NCBI GenBank assembly: GCA_964057225.1
Contig: OZ059896.1
Span: 15,078,501 to 15,142,500, forward strand
Direction of reading: 5' to 3'
Length of the DNA: 64,000 nucleotides
From: Auanema rhodensis
Lineage: Eukaryota > Nematoda > Chromadorea > Rhabditida > Rhabditidae
Part shown: positions 19,201-29,200 of the stretch, in pieces
How positions within the stretch are numbered: position 1 is the stretch's first letter
Layout of the letters: each line of letters begins with the position of its first letter
Position numbers and translations under genes: made by a program
Notes under the pieces: model-generated
What the model saw: only the letters and a program-made list of their open reading frames with translations
What the model was told of the DNA's origin: nothing
Databases searched by the model: none

Positions 19201-22200
19201 TAGCGCAATGCGCACTGCAATTGGACGAAAGCTGGATAAAAGAACAAGAAGACTACGAAACTTTAACATTGAACATATGCCCATACCCATTTTTACGTCC
19301 AGTAATGAGTAACCCTGGGATATCACAAATAATTCCTATAATTCGAGCCAGACGGACAATAGATCCAACATATTCTATCGTTAAGTGGATCTCAGCACAT
19401 CCCGAGCAGTTCAAATTCTTCCTACGAAGCACTACTTCGGATAGATCAATAGAAAGATTCTTAAAAATATATGAATTCTACGACCCGGAAGAAGCAATGC
19501 TTCAATTCTTCGCCCAAAAAGAACTGGCAGCTACCACAAGAGGAGCCGTTAAATACCTCACCTCCTTGCAACTTTTAGAGCAGATAGGCGATAGATTAAC
19601 AGCAGAAGAATTTGACGAAAAAATACTCACAAAAGAAGGAAGTTATCGAGAGCGAACCGAAAGTATAGCGCTCGAGTTGGCATTTACACCGACCATTTTC
19701 GCTCAAAATAACATGTCGGTGCCATCAAAACAAGAAGTTTTGAAAGCATTTGTAAACATGCCGCCAATCAGGCCCGTATTATCAACTAATAACGAAAAGG
19801 AACAACTGATTATTAAAGAAACAATTGACCTATATCACCAAGTTCTCAAACTACGTACAATAAAACCCAATCGAACAGCGGCCAGAGCAGACGATGAAAG
19901 ATTTCGACATCTGCCTGTACCAACTATTATCCTGCCAGATATAGAGAAATTATATCGAGATATGGAGAATAATTTTGGTATACCTGTTGGGCCCCATCAA
20001 CAAACAAAAAGTCCTAACAAATATACACGAAATCTTCTCATTCAAACCTTTCTACCGCTACTAGAGGATAAAAGAACACCTCCCTACTCAACCAGACGCC
20101 TGACAGACAAAACTGAATATATAACGACAACAACGGAAGTAACAAAGCTAATCCAGGACCCTCAAACAACGCCAGAGATCGATACAACTCAAACCATAAC
20201 ATCCACGCGCGCGCCAACAACGGTTACATTAATATATGGTGTTCACAAAGAACAGCCTATTACTACGTTTGCAACGGTCACAGATATGTCTTTAAGATCG
20301 CAAAGAAAGCAGAGAACGTCATCACCACCTTTGGAGATTGAAACGAAAGCAGTACAAGCGCAAGCACATTATATAGGCTCCAAAGTAAACAACGAGATAC
20401 AATATAAACAGAATATATCTCAGAGAATAGCGCAAGATCATCTACAATATGCAACCACTCTTATACAGGAAGAATTGCAAAAGCATTTTATGGAATCTTA
20501 CGAATCCATATGCGAGATACAAAATAGATATCTCGAATTGTGGCGTTCAATTCTCCAAATAGAGCCAACCATAGCAATGAGAACAATCCTTGGCAGAGAA
20601 GACATAGCAGCGCGTTTCGTGGGCAGCGAAATAGTTCATGTTCACATATGCCTTCCAATAGAGCCTAAAACCGTTCACCACTCTCATAAAATCAATGAAA
20701 CATGTTACTTAGAGACACCAGTAACAACCGAAGACAACAAATTATATTTCGCAGCACCGGGATCAAGAGATTTACTCTCGTACGGGAAAGAAATCGACTG
20801 CGAACACGTACCAACTGATATTTATGAGAAAAACGGGGAATGGATGAACATTAATGGGTCTGTGGAAGTCAATCCCATCACACTTTTTGATGGAGCTCAC
20901 CAACATAAAGTTACGCCTTTAAAATTTACAGGTGCTCATCTTTATACTAATCTTTCATCAAGAGTCTATTCAATGACTACTGCAATAGCGTATGGAGCTA
21001 GTTTAGCTTCAATACGACAAAATCACGTACTAAATACGATTCACAACGACCCAAAGATAACGTCAGCCTTTATTCTTTTGAAAAAGGGCAGCGATTATAT
21101 TTCGAAAGCAACTGAGTTCACAACTACAGCCGGGAATAGCATAAAACAATTCTTAATGGGGACAATTGAAAGAACCTTAATATTAATAGGATCTACTGTT
21201 CTAATCATTGCAGCAATCATAATTACCATCTTTGCCGGAAAATTTTACTTTTTCAAAGCAATGCCACTACCAGTCATGCATATTCAAAGAGCAGACAACG
21301 AGCCCCCAGGCTACGAGGAAACATTAGAACTCGTTAGCCGCCCAGACCAACCAATGCCAGAAAATATAATGAAGCAGTATTACCCGGCGCTCGTAACATT
21401 CATTCCACTAGCAATACCATTTATTGCTTTTATTAAATCAAAAGAAACAAAGCTACCACTTATCTATATATCAGTAGAAGATAAGCTGATATTAGCTTTA
21501 TGGGATTCAGGCTCGTCAGTCTCATATGTCAGGCTATCGACATTAAAATACCTGAACATGGCTCAACACGTCAAAAAGCGACGATTAGTGGCAATGGCAG
21601 CAAACAAAACAACGTTTACATTATACGGAAAAATAAATTTAAACATCGAAATTGCTGGCTATGAGATAGAACATACCTTTTTGGTCTCAAATGACTGTGA
21701 TTGCCCAGCCCCTGCTCTTATTGGGATGGACTTTATGAGCACGCTCGACAGTGAAAACATTGATGTCAGTTTAAAACCATCGAAAAAGATGCTAGAGATC
21801 GGAAATTACGCACTCCCTTTAATTGAACAGGACGCCATTAAACAAACGGCAATAACAGTAAATATCATCAATTTGAAGAAAAGAATCATACAACCCGATG
21901 AAGAGTCCACTATTCCAATCAAAGCTGATAGACCACTCAAATCAAACGAAGTGGTAATCTTAGGGGACAACGGAAATGCATTAGCTTCAAGTTATCCAAC
22001 AGCTTTCCGTGAGACAAGTGGAGTATATGTAGTTTTCCGTAACAATACGGACAAAACATTAGCTATGGAAGCTAATTCAGTCATAGGGCAGGCAACAATA
22101 GGAGAAGTACCAAGCTGGCAAACAATACAAGAAGACCCTATGCAACCATATATTCCACCAGAAGCAGATTGGGAGAATAAATTACCCCACTTTCCAAGAA

Positions 22201-25154
22201 ATTTTATGAATGACCTTAATCTGGATAAAGCAGATTTGAATAATGAAGACAAGCACGAGCTCACAAACATAGTTAAGAGCCATCGTGAGGCCTTTCTTAA
22301 TGAAGATAGGAAGATAGGTCTATTTAAAGGACCCATTGAGCATACAATCCCACTAAGATCGGATATGGACATGCCAAGGTCAAGAATAACGAGGATTCCA
22401 CTTGGTAAACAGGAAGAAGTAGAAAAGCAAGTAAAAGAAATGCTAGAGCAAGGCATAATCGAACCCTCTACATCCCTCTTCAATAGCCCTGCTGTGCTAG
22501 TGAAGAAGAAGGATGAGACATATAGGTTCGTGACAGATTTTCGAGCCCTCAATAGTGTCACGCGTAAACAAACATACGTTATACCAAGCATATCGGATAT
22601 AGTTGACATGGCAGCTGGAGCTCAATTCTTCTCAAACTTCGATTTAGTATCAGGATTTTTTCAAATATCACTACGTAAATCTGATCGTCCTTTAACAGCA
22701 TTTACAACAACATCAGGCACGTATCAATATAAAAGAATGCCTATGGGTCTCTGCGGAGCCCCTCATACTTTTCAAACAGCAGTAAGATATTTGCAAAGTA
22801 AATGCTCTTGCAAATTATTTGTATACTTGGACGATCTGCTGATAATCTCTGATACAAGAAAGCAACACCTTGAAGATATCGACGAATTATTACATGCGGT
22901 CGAAAGTTTGGGAATGAAAATTAAGCTAAAGAAATGTGCCTTTGCTCAACCAGAAGTAAAATTTCTCGGATTAATTATTGGAAGAGAAGGAATAAAACCG
23001 GACCCTCAAAAAGTGGCTGCGATACAAGAATATCCGGCACCAAAGAACGCAACAGGCGTTCGCGCATTCTTAGGAATGGTTGGATTTTTTCGCAAATTCA
23101 TTAAAGATTTTGCAAGTATCGCAAGCCCATTGTACGATTTGACAAAGACGGATACCGAATTCGCTTGGGAAAAGCAACATCAGGAAGCTGTAGATCGATT
23201 AAAAAGAAGTCTCACCCAAGCGCCCGTATTAAGTCCACCAAAATCTGATCGATTATTCATTATCGAGAGTGACGGCAGCAACATAGCAGTGGGCGCAGTA
23301 TTATTGCAACCAGAAGATCCCACGCAACCATTGAAGCATCTTCATCCTATCGCATTTGCCAGCAGAAAACTGGTAAAAGCGGAACGCAATTACGCACCAA
23401 TCGAAATTGAAGCCTTAGGGTTAGTATACGCACTGAATCAATTTCGCACATACATACTGGGAACGCATACTATATGTATCACTGACCATCGCCCTCTCAC
23501 AAGTTTACTAACTCGCAGAGACCTATTTGGTCGTCTTGCTAAATTTCAGTTAGTAATACAAGAATACGACATTGAGATAAGGTACAGAGAGGGCCAGCTC
23601 AATAAAGTATGTGATGCATTGTCACGTTATATAGGCGATGAAGCAAATGATGCAAAGCCGGAAAAGAAGAAAAAGAAAAACGCAGAATCGATCAGAATAA
23701 ATACTATTGATACACCTGCTATAAAAGAAATTCAACAAAATACTCTATGGATAAAGAAAACAATCGCGGACATCGAATATAGAACGCAAAAGAAAATGGT
23801 CTCTAACGATAGATATTGCGTTATAAATGGATTACTCTACACAAAACCAACAGACAAGAAACCACATCCTGCAATCGTTGTGCCACAAGATCATCCAATC
23901 AAGGACGAGATAATAGAATTATTTCACGAAGATCCTACAATCGCAGCGCATCAAGGAATTAATAAAACTAAAGAAGCTATCCTACGGAGATTTTATTGGA
24001 CCAACATGCAAAATGATATCATGATATATATCAAAAACTGCATTAAATGCGCACAAAGGAAGAAGGACCCACATTCTATGACAGTACAGCCAATAGGTCA
24101 ATTTGAAATACCGACCAAGCCTTTTGAACGAGTTCATATGGATGTAATGGGACCTTTTCCCCCGTCAAAAAGGAATTGTACTTACGTTATTACCATCCAG
24201 GATGCTTTTACTAAATGGTCAACAACGATAGCAGTACCGCAAATTACGACAGAAATAACAATTGACAGATTTCTACGCAACTTTGTATACATATACGGAC
24301 CGCCTCATCGACTGATCACCGATAGAGGATCTAATTTTGTATCTCAAAAGTTTGAAGAAATGTGTACAAAACTGGGAATTCAACATGAACCCACCCTTCC
24401 TCACCAAAAGAACTCAAACGGACAAGTCGAAAGACTACACAGAACTCTTGAGGAAGGATTAACACACTACTTGAAGGAAGATCTAAGCGACTGGGATAGC
24501 GTATTGCCGAAAATTACATTCGCTATCAATAACATTCAGCATGCTACAACAGGCATAGCCCCATACGTAGCACTTTTTGGAAAAGAATGCAGAATGAAAA
24601 TTGATGCCGAATTACCGGGAACCATAACAAAAATCAAAGAGATTTCGGAAGAATTACTCACGAGAAGACCTCAAATGATGAAAATAGACCAAATAATACG
24701 TGAACGTATCGCCCAAAACCAAGAAAACGCCAGAAAGAAGAAGGATAGAACACAAAGGACGCACGAAAGGAACATTCAACCCGGCGACATGGTGATGACA
24801 ACAATAAAGTCACATAAAATTGGTCAGAAACTGAGGAAAAGCTATGACGGACCTTACGAAGTTATTAACGTACAAGGATCCAAGGTGCAGATAAGGAATT
24901 CATCAGGAAAGATACAAGATATCCACAAGGATAATCTCAAACTCTTCTCAAACGCGACTCAAAATATCACTCACAATACCCGCTCTAATACACGCAACAA
25001 TTACGAAGAAGAAGAAGAGGACAGCGATATAGAGATACTAAGAGTGATCAAAAGAAACGAGCAAGATAACACCGATAGCGAACCGGAATCAGAGAACGAA
25101 GATGGAGATGAATTATGGTTACCACGGATGAAAAATCAAAAAGAGAAAGCATGA
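16221..25154 (+). CDS. gag-pol: Gag-glycoprotein-pol polyprotein of element B
   Basis: The frame opens at 16206 after a stop at 16203 and has no ATG until 17412 (residue 398 counted from 16221), so a spliced upstream exon or non-AUG start is needed for the Ser/Pro/Thr-rich N-terminal 400 residues. Capsid-like region about 415-590; Asn/Gln/Arg/Gly-rich nucleocapsid-like tail about 600-700, no zinc knuckle. Internal signal peptide about 703-730; furin-type KRQKR ending at 992; gB-like ectodomain with Cys 1431, 1477 and 1495; transmembrane helix about 1653-1673. Aspartic protease DSGS (Asp 1762), RT YLDD (2202-2205), RNase H, integrase with Asp 2641, Asp 2701, Glu 2737 (DD35E). All catalytic residues are present and the frame is unbroken, consistent with a recently active element. 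The acidic, charged tail after integrase has no recognised role. Confidence 0.95.
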   Translation: MVATIWKTPSHLPSASPSEARLSYCSRISLSPNTHLKESYAPYINIPHVAHHSRFFQTKSPTKVAKRFSSAFPALYPSDTNSDATVASRTRSRTRLLSVQIEEPHQPDEKPKPQVDKFYTPREGTYSPSDDTDEDPDFIIADDSTQTPTTNPKVRSVDTNKNLRKIQKKKPTTASASPVTSDPNASNLSVITDNAPSPSFGLTQSPQASSTPINQPHSLTLEPTQPSDNPSTLSKITDKIKKNIPNKRKTKTPSKRATETLSAEASLEGIQEASPLSLTTDKFKNKRSLTNRLIKILNLSPGDNTTPSGTAKPRFSSHNPNLNRSDSAIPSSRSTDRTSPQASGKVIQVPRARFATTTPIIGSSSRNPKAIEHTHQDPTRSEVIISPITYPEGISSEMTETSRLPGAGKSTIAQALSSPYCPIYDGSRNFRDFVAKFNTFANALGLVMPERLTILPLLLKNERAEEAYTQLSDTIKTSGSWNTLIEELTSRLCPEYNQDPALITLQNSTQGELSVDGFAQTLRSLSLNAFSHTDPHKDHILRSTFLRGLKNTIRPGVIRAKPKTFAEAIDNARWEESIANQVSDPQALLVNAIDRTFPPRRDTGRRGIGRGYQSFNNRNYQNYQNYQSYQNSSNNQKPQNLQNSFARNRNLGNRGRNFSNPNWYQRNNNLSRNQESDNRQRGNNPFRGNNNNRGRGRGSRVNNLTLISPLTLAVALSVILSLITITDAYQMCTKATGGALLIPPPLRKCTIPPTKHVLRTNIHLYTRNQTAHEWDSWRCSKEIHKICIRDLLFLRDHNSSIVRIEPTTENECRLAVRDRKWKSEDLIKLDSLTYATTEPTFSPARSFNYEQCEEKERLVLERGVMTRMPDDTILTNLLLNTEGCLAHHGQCASNTSMIIWEIQSYEQRCNYIDMSEYDAIIGDSIILIPNTQSALVIDNKQIPKQITSCFPQPIFQSTTGNYILFPKYPNDSNIHNLIEREYKKLPAKRQKRAIAQCALQLDESWIKEQEDYETLTLNICPYPFLRPVMSNPGISQIIPIIRARRTIDPTYSIVKWISAHPEQFKFFLRSTTSDRSIERFLKIYEFYDPEEAMLQFFAQKELAATTRGAVKYLTSLQLLEQIGDRLTAEEFDEKILTKEGSYRERTESIALELAFTPTIFAQNNMSVPSKQEVLKAFVNMPPIRPVLSTNNEKEQLIIKETIDLYHQVLKLRTIKPNRTAARADDERFRHLPVPTIILPDIEKLYRDMENNFGIPVGPHQQTKSPNKYTRNLLIQTFLPLLEDKRTPPYSTRRLTDKTEYITTTTEVTKLIQDPQTTPEIDTTQTITSTRAPTTVTLIYGVHKEQPITTFATVTDMSLRSQRKQRTSSPPLEIETKAVQAQAHYIGSKVNNEIQYKQNISQRIAQDHLQYATTLIQEELQKHFMESYESICEIQNRYLELWRSILQIEPTIAMRTILGREDIAARFVGSEIVHVHICLPIEPKTVHHSHKINETCYLETPVTTEDNKLYFAAPGSRDLLSYGKEIDCEHVPTDIYEKNGEWMNINGSVEVNPITLFDGAHQHKVTPLKFTGAHLYTNLSSRVYSMTTAIAYGASLASIRQNHVLNTIHNDPKITSAFILLKKGSDYISKATEFTTTAGNSIKQFLMGTIERTLILIGSTVLIIAAIIITIFAGKFYFFKAMPLPVMHIQRADNEPPGYEETLELVSRPDQPMPENIMKQYYPALVTFIPLAIPFIAFIKSKETKLPLIYISVEDKLILALWDSGSSVSYVRLSTLKYLNMAQHVKKRRLVAMAANKTTFTLYGKINLNIEIAGYEIEHTFLVSNDCDCPAPALIGMDFMSTLDSENIDVSLKPSKKMLEIGNYALPLIEQDAIKQTAITVNIINLKKRIIQPDEESTIPIKADRPLKSNEVVILGDNGNALASSYPTAFRETSGVYVVFRNNTDKTLAMEANSVIGQATIGEVPSWQTIQEDPMQPYIPPEADWENKLPHFPRNFMNDLNLDKADLNNEDKHELTNIVKSHREAFLNEDRKIGLFKGPIEHTIPLRSDMDMPRSRITRIPLGKQEEVEKQVKEMLEQGIIEPSTSLFNSPAVLVKKKDETYRFVTDFRALNSVTRKQTYVIPSISDIVDMAAGAQFFSNFDLVSGFFQISLRKSDRPLTAFTTTSGTYQYKRMPMGLCGAPHTFQTAVRYLQSKCSCKLFVYLDDLLIISDTRKQHLEDIDELLHAVESLGMKIKLKKCAFAQPEVKFLGLIIGREGIKPDPQKVAAIQEYPAPKNATGVRAFLGMVGFFRKFIKDFASIASPLYDLTKTDTEFAWEKQHQEAVDRLKRSLTQAPVLSPPKSDRLFIIESDGSNIAVGAVLLQPEDPTQPLKHLHPIAFASRKLVKAERNYAPIEIEALGLVYALNQFRTYILGTHTICITDHRPLTSLLTRRDLFGRLAKFQLVIQEYDIEIRYREGQLNKVCDALSRYIGDEANDAKPEKKKKKNAESIRINTIDTPAIKEIQQNTLWIKKTIADIEYRTQKKMVSNDRYCVINGLLYTKPTDKKPHPAIVVPQDHPIKDEIIELFHEDPTIAAHQGINKTKEAILRRFYWTNMQNDIMIYIKNCIKCAQRKKDPHSMTVQPIGQFEIPTKPFERVHMDVMGPFPPSKRNCTYVITIQDAFTKWSTTIAVPQITTEITIDRFLRNFVYIYGPPHRLITDRGSNFVSQKFEEMCTKLGIQHEPTLPHQKNSNGQVERLHRTLEEGLTHYLKEDLSDWDSVLPKITFAINNIQHATTGIAPYVALFGKECRMKIDAELPGTITKIKEISEELLTRRPQMMKIDQIIRERIAQNQENARKKKDRTQRTHERNIQPGDMVMTTIKSHKIGQKLRKSYDGPYEVINVQGSKVQIRNSSGKIQDIHKDNLKLFSNATQNITHNTRSNTRNNYEEEEEDSDIEILRVIKRNEQDNTDSEPESENEDGDELWLPRMKNQKEKA

Positions 25155-25850
25155 AAAGACGACAAGAAATAACTTTATATACATTCTTTTCTTTTCTGTA
25201 AATTGTAAAATGAAAGTAACGGTGAATTAGAAAACTTTTTGATGAGAGATTAAGTGAGTAAACAACCAAAACTAAGGAATAAGTGAGAATATAATAGAAA
25301 TAAATGGCTACCGTAATCCTATACGACCGATAGAGATAATATTTTGCGCTAAACTGAGCTCCACATGTATCTCCAAGAAGAGACGAACATTGGCAGGCGC
25401 CTAAGCCACACCCCATCTGAGTGGTAGCCTCCATTAGTACTCAAGGATTCATTTAGAGAGACATATGGAGACGAGTAAATTATTAACTAAAATTATCCCC
25501 ATCATCATTAGGATACGAGTAACCATGTACGCGAAATGTTTAATAATTCCTTATTGTCTCACATAAATCACACATTCATGAAACAAAGAAAATTTTTTTT
25601 TATTACAGTACTACAGTGACTAAATTTATTTTCTAATCCTCCGTTACAAAATAACGTAAAACCTATTATTGTATTCAAATTCTATCTTAATACCATAAAG
25701 AATCCTATTAAAACTATTTATATATCTTTCTACATGTAGATTTTAAAACTTTTAATTTTATTTGTAAACTCCTAGACTCTAAAACTCAGCTACATATACA
25801 CTAAAAACACTTTATATCGCGCGGACGCGAAAAATCTTTGAAAAAGGGCA
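25155..25850 (+). other. 3' untranslated region of element B
   Basis: About 700 bp, AT-rich, with no sense ORF that can be supported. It ends in AAAAAGGGCA just before the 3' LTR, a weak polypurine tract; element C has a similar AAGGCA at the same place. Confidence 0.6.
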
Positions 25851-26195
25851 CGTTCCATTCGGACTCCCCATATATGTAGCTGAAGGGTTAGAGCCAGACG
25901 ACCAGAGGACCGAGGAATGGCTCCGCCTTCCCTCGTTCCCTTGGTCGGGAGTTCGCCTCTTAGCAAGCTCATGGACGGCTTGTAGTTTAGTCTTTATACT
26001 TATATTTATCTTATTGTAATGTATCTTTATCTTTGTATATTATTGTTGTAGTTTCATGCCAATAAATCTTTCTCTCTTTTATCTTATGATTGACCTTATG
26101 CTCTTTATTCCTTACCGCTACACCAAGGAATACTATGCGCGTCATAGTATAAACTACAATGGTTTATATTATCGACGCAGGAGCATAACGGAACG
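25851..26195 (+). repeat. 3' LTR of element B
   Basis: 345 bp, identical to 14114-14458. The last bases GGAACG are followed directly by the second CAAC target duplicate and the interrupted tRNA gene. Confidence 0.97.
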
Positions 26196-26213
26196 CAACT
26201 GAGCTATCGACGG
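26196..26213 (-). pseudogene. tRNA-Tyr gene split by element B (5' part)
   Basis: Holds the duplicated CAAC and the 14 remaining bases of the gene: 5' acceptor strand, positions 8-9 and start of the D arm. It pairs with the fragment at 14045-14113. Confidence 0.95.
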
Positions 26214-29200
26214 AACGAATCTGTTTTTTTCAGAGGTTATTGTCAATAACTGCTATAATCAATATTTTAAATGGAAGAAAAAGAAAAGAAACTCCGTCGA
26301 GACGGATTGGAATCAGCGACCTAAGGATATCTATACTTCTACAGTCCTCCGCTCTACCAACTGAGCTATCGACGGAACGAATCTGTTGTTTTCAGAGGTT
26401 ATTGTCAATAACTGCTATAATCAATATTTTAAATGGAAGAAAAAGAAAAGAAACTCCGTCGAGCCGGATTCGAACCAGCGACCTAAGGATATCTACACTT
26501 CTACAGTCCTCCGCTCTACCAACTGAGCTATCGACGGAACGAATCTGTTGTTTTCAGAGGTTATTGTCAATAACTGCTATAATCAATATTTTAAATGGAA
26601 GAAAAAGAAAAGAAACTCCGTCGAGCCGGATTCGAACCAGCGACCTAAGGATATCTACACTTCTACAGTCCTCCGCTCTACCAACTGAGCTATCGACGGA
26701 ACGAATCTGTTGTTTTCAGAGGTTATTGTCAATAACTGCTATAATCAATATTTTAAATGGAAGAAAAAGAAAAGAAACTCCGTCGAGCCGGATTCGAACC
26801 AGCGACCTAAGGATATCTACACTTCTACAGTCCTCCGCTCTACCAACTGAGCTATCGACGGAACGAATCTGTTGTTTTCAGAGGTTATTGTCAATAACTG
26901 CTATAATCAATATTTTAAATGGAAGAAAAAGAAAAGAAACTCCGTCGAGCCGGATTCGAACCAGCGACCTAAGGATATCTACACTTCTACAGTCCTCCGC
27001 TCTACCAACTGAGCTATCGACGGAACGAATCTGTTGTTTTCAGAGGTTATTGTCAATAACTGCTATAATCAATATTTTAAATGGAAGAAAAAGAAAAGAA
27101 ACTCCGTCGAGCCGGATTCGAACCAGCGACCTAAGGATATCTACACTTCTACAGTCCTCCGCTCTACCAACTGAGCTATCGACGGAACGAATCTGTTGTT
27201 TTCAGAGGTTATTGTCAATAACTGCTATAATCCATATTTTAAATGGAAGAAAAAGAAAAGAAACTCCGTCGAGCCGGATTCGAACCAGCGACCTAAGGAT
27301 ATCTACACTTCTACAGTCCTCCGCTCTACCAACTGAGCTATCGACGGAACGAATCTGTTGTTTTCAGAGGTTATTGTCAAGAACTGCTATAATCAATATT
27401 TTAAATGGAAGAAAAAGAAAAGAAACTCCGTCGAGCCGGATTCGAACCAGCGACCTAAGGATATCTACACTTCTACAGTCCTCCGCTCTACCAACTGAGC
27501 TATCGACGGAACGAATCTGTTGTTTTCAGAGGTTATTGTCAATAACTGCTATAATCAATATTTTAAATGGAAGAAAAAGAAAAGAAACTCCGTCGAGCCG
27601 GATTCGAACCAGCGACCTAAGGATATCTACACTTCTACAGTCCTCCGCTCTACCAACTGAGCTATCGACGGAACGAATCTGTTGTTTTCAGAGGTTATTG
27701 TCAAGAACTGCTATAATCAATATTTTAAATGGAAGAAAAAGAAAAGAAACTCCGTCGAGCCGGATTCGAACCAGCGACCTAAGGATATCTACACTTCTAC
27801 AGTCCTCCGCTCTACCAACTGAGCTATCGACGGAACGAATCTGTTGTTTTCAGAGGTTATTGTCAATAACTGCTATAATCAATATTTTAAATGGAAGAAA
27901 AAGAAAAGAAACTCCGTCGAGACGGATTGGAATCAGCGACCTAAGGATATCTATACTTCTACAGTCCTCCGCTCTACCAACTGAGCTATCGACGGAACGA
28001 ATCTGTTGTTTTCAGAGGTTATTGTCAAGAACTGCTATAATCAATATTTTAAATGGAAGAAAAAGAAAAGAAACTCCGTCGAGCCGGATTCGAACCAGCG
28101 ACCTAAGGATATCTACACTTCTACAGTCCTCCGCTCTACCAACTGAGCTATCGACGGAACGAATCTGTTGTTTTCAGAGGTTATTGTCAATAACTGCTAT
28201 AATCAATATTTTAAATGGAAGAAAAAGAAAAGAAACTCCGTCGAGCCGGATTCGAACCAGCGACCTAAGGATATCTACACTTCTACAGTCCTCCGCTCTA
28301 CCAACTGAGCTATCGACGGAACGAATCTGTTGTTTTCAGAGGTTATTGTCAATAACTGCTATAATCAATATTTTAAATGGAAGAAAAAGAAAAGAAACTC
28401 CGTCGAGCCGGATTCGAACCAGCGACCTAAGGATATCTACACTTCTACAGTCCTCCGCTCTACCAACTGAGCTATCGACGGAACGAATCTGTTGTTTTCA
28501 GAGGTTATTGTCAAGAACTGCTATAATCAATATTTTAAATGGAAGAAAAAGAAAAGAAACTCCGTCGAGCCGGATTCGAACCAGCGACCTAAGGATATCT
28601 ACACTTCTACAGTCCTCCGCTCTACCAACTGAGCTATCGACGGAACGAATCTGTTGTTTTCAGAGGTTATTGTCAATAACTGCTATAATCAATATTTTAA
28701 ATGGAAGAAAAAGAAAAGAAACTCCGTCGAGCCGGATTCGAACCAGCGACCTAAGGATATCTACACTTCTACAGTCCTCCGCTCTACCAACTGAGCTATC
28801 GACGGAACGAATCTGTTGTTTTCAGAGGTTATTGTCAATAACTGCTATAATCAATATTTTAAATGGAAGAAAAAGAAAAGAAACTCCGTCGAGCCGGATT
28901 CGAACCAGCGACCTAAGGATATCTACACTTCTACAGTCCTCCGCTCTACCAACTGAGCTATCGACGGAACGAATCTGTTGTTTTCAGAGGTTATTGTCAA
29001 TAACTGCTATAATCAATATTTTAAATGGAAGAAAAAGAAAAGAAACTCCGTCGAGCCGGATTCGAACCAGCGACCTAAGGATATCTACACTTCTACAGTC
29101 CTCCGCTCTACCAACTGAGCTATCGACGGAACGAATCTGTTGTTTTCAGAGGTTATTGTCAATAACTGCTATAATCAATATTTTAAATGGAAGAAAAAGA

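Larger units (their letters stand above)
14114..26195 (+). mobile_element. Element B: complete Ty3/gypsy-type LTR retroelement with fusogen-like domain
   Basis: 12,082 bp, flanked by CAAC (14110-14113 and 26196-26199), a 4-bp target duplication as expected for Ty3/gypsy integrases. The two 345-bp LTRs read identical base for base and end in the perfect inverted repeat CGTTCC/GGAACG, so the insertion is young. A primer site matching the 3' end of tRNA-Gln follows the 5' LTR. One uninterrupted frame of almost 3,000 codons encodes gag, glycoprotein, protease, RT, RNase H and integrase. Its position 14-18 bases inside a tRNA gene resembles Pol III-linked targeting. Confidence 0.97.

Noticed and set aside
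21992..22609. 205-residue antisense ORF in element B (similar antisense ORFs at 4707-5114 and 35868-36179 in A and C)
   Set aside because: All are shadows of the conserved RT region in the other strand.
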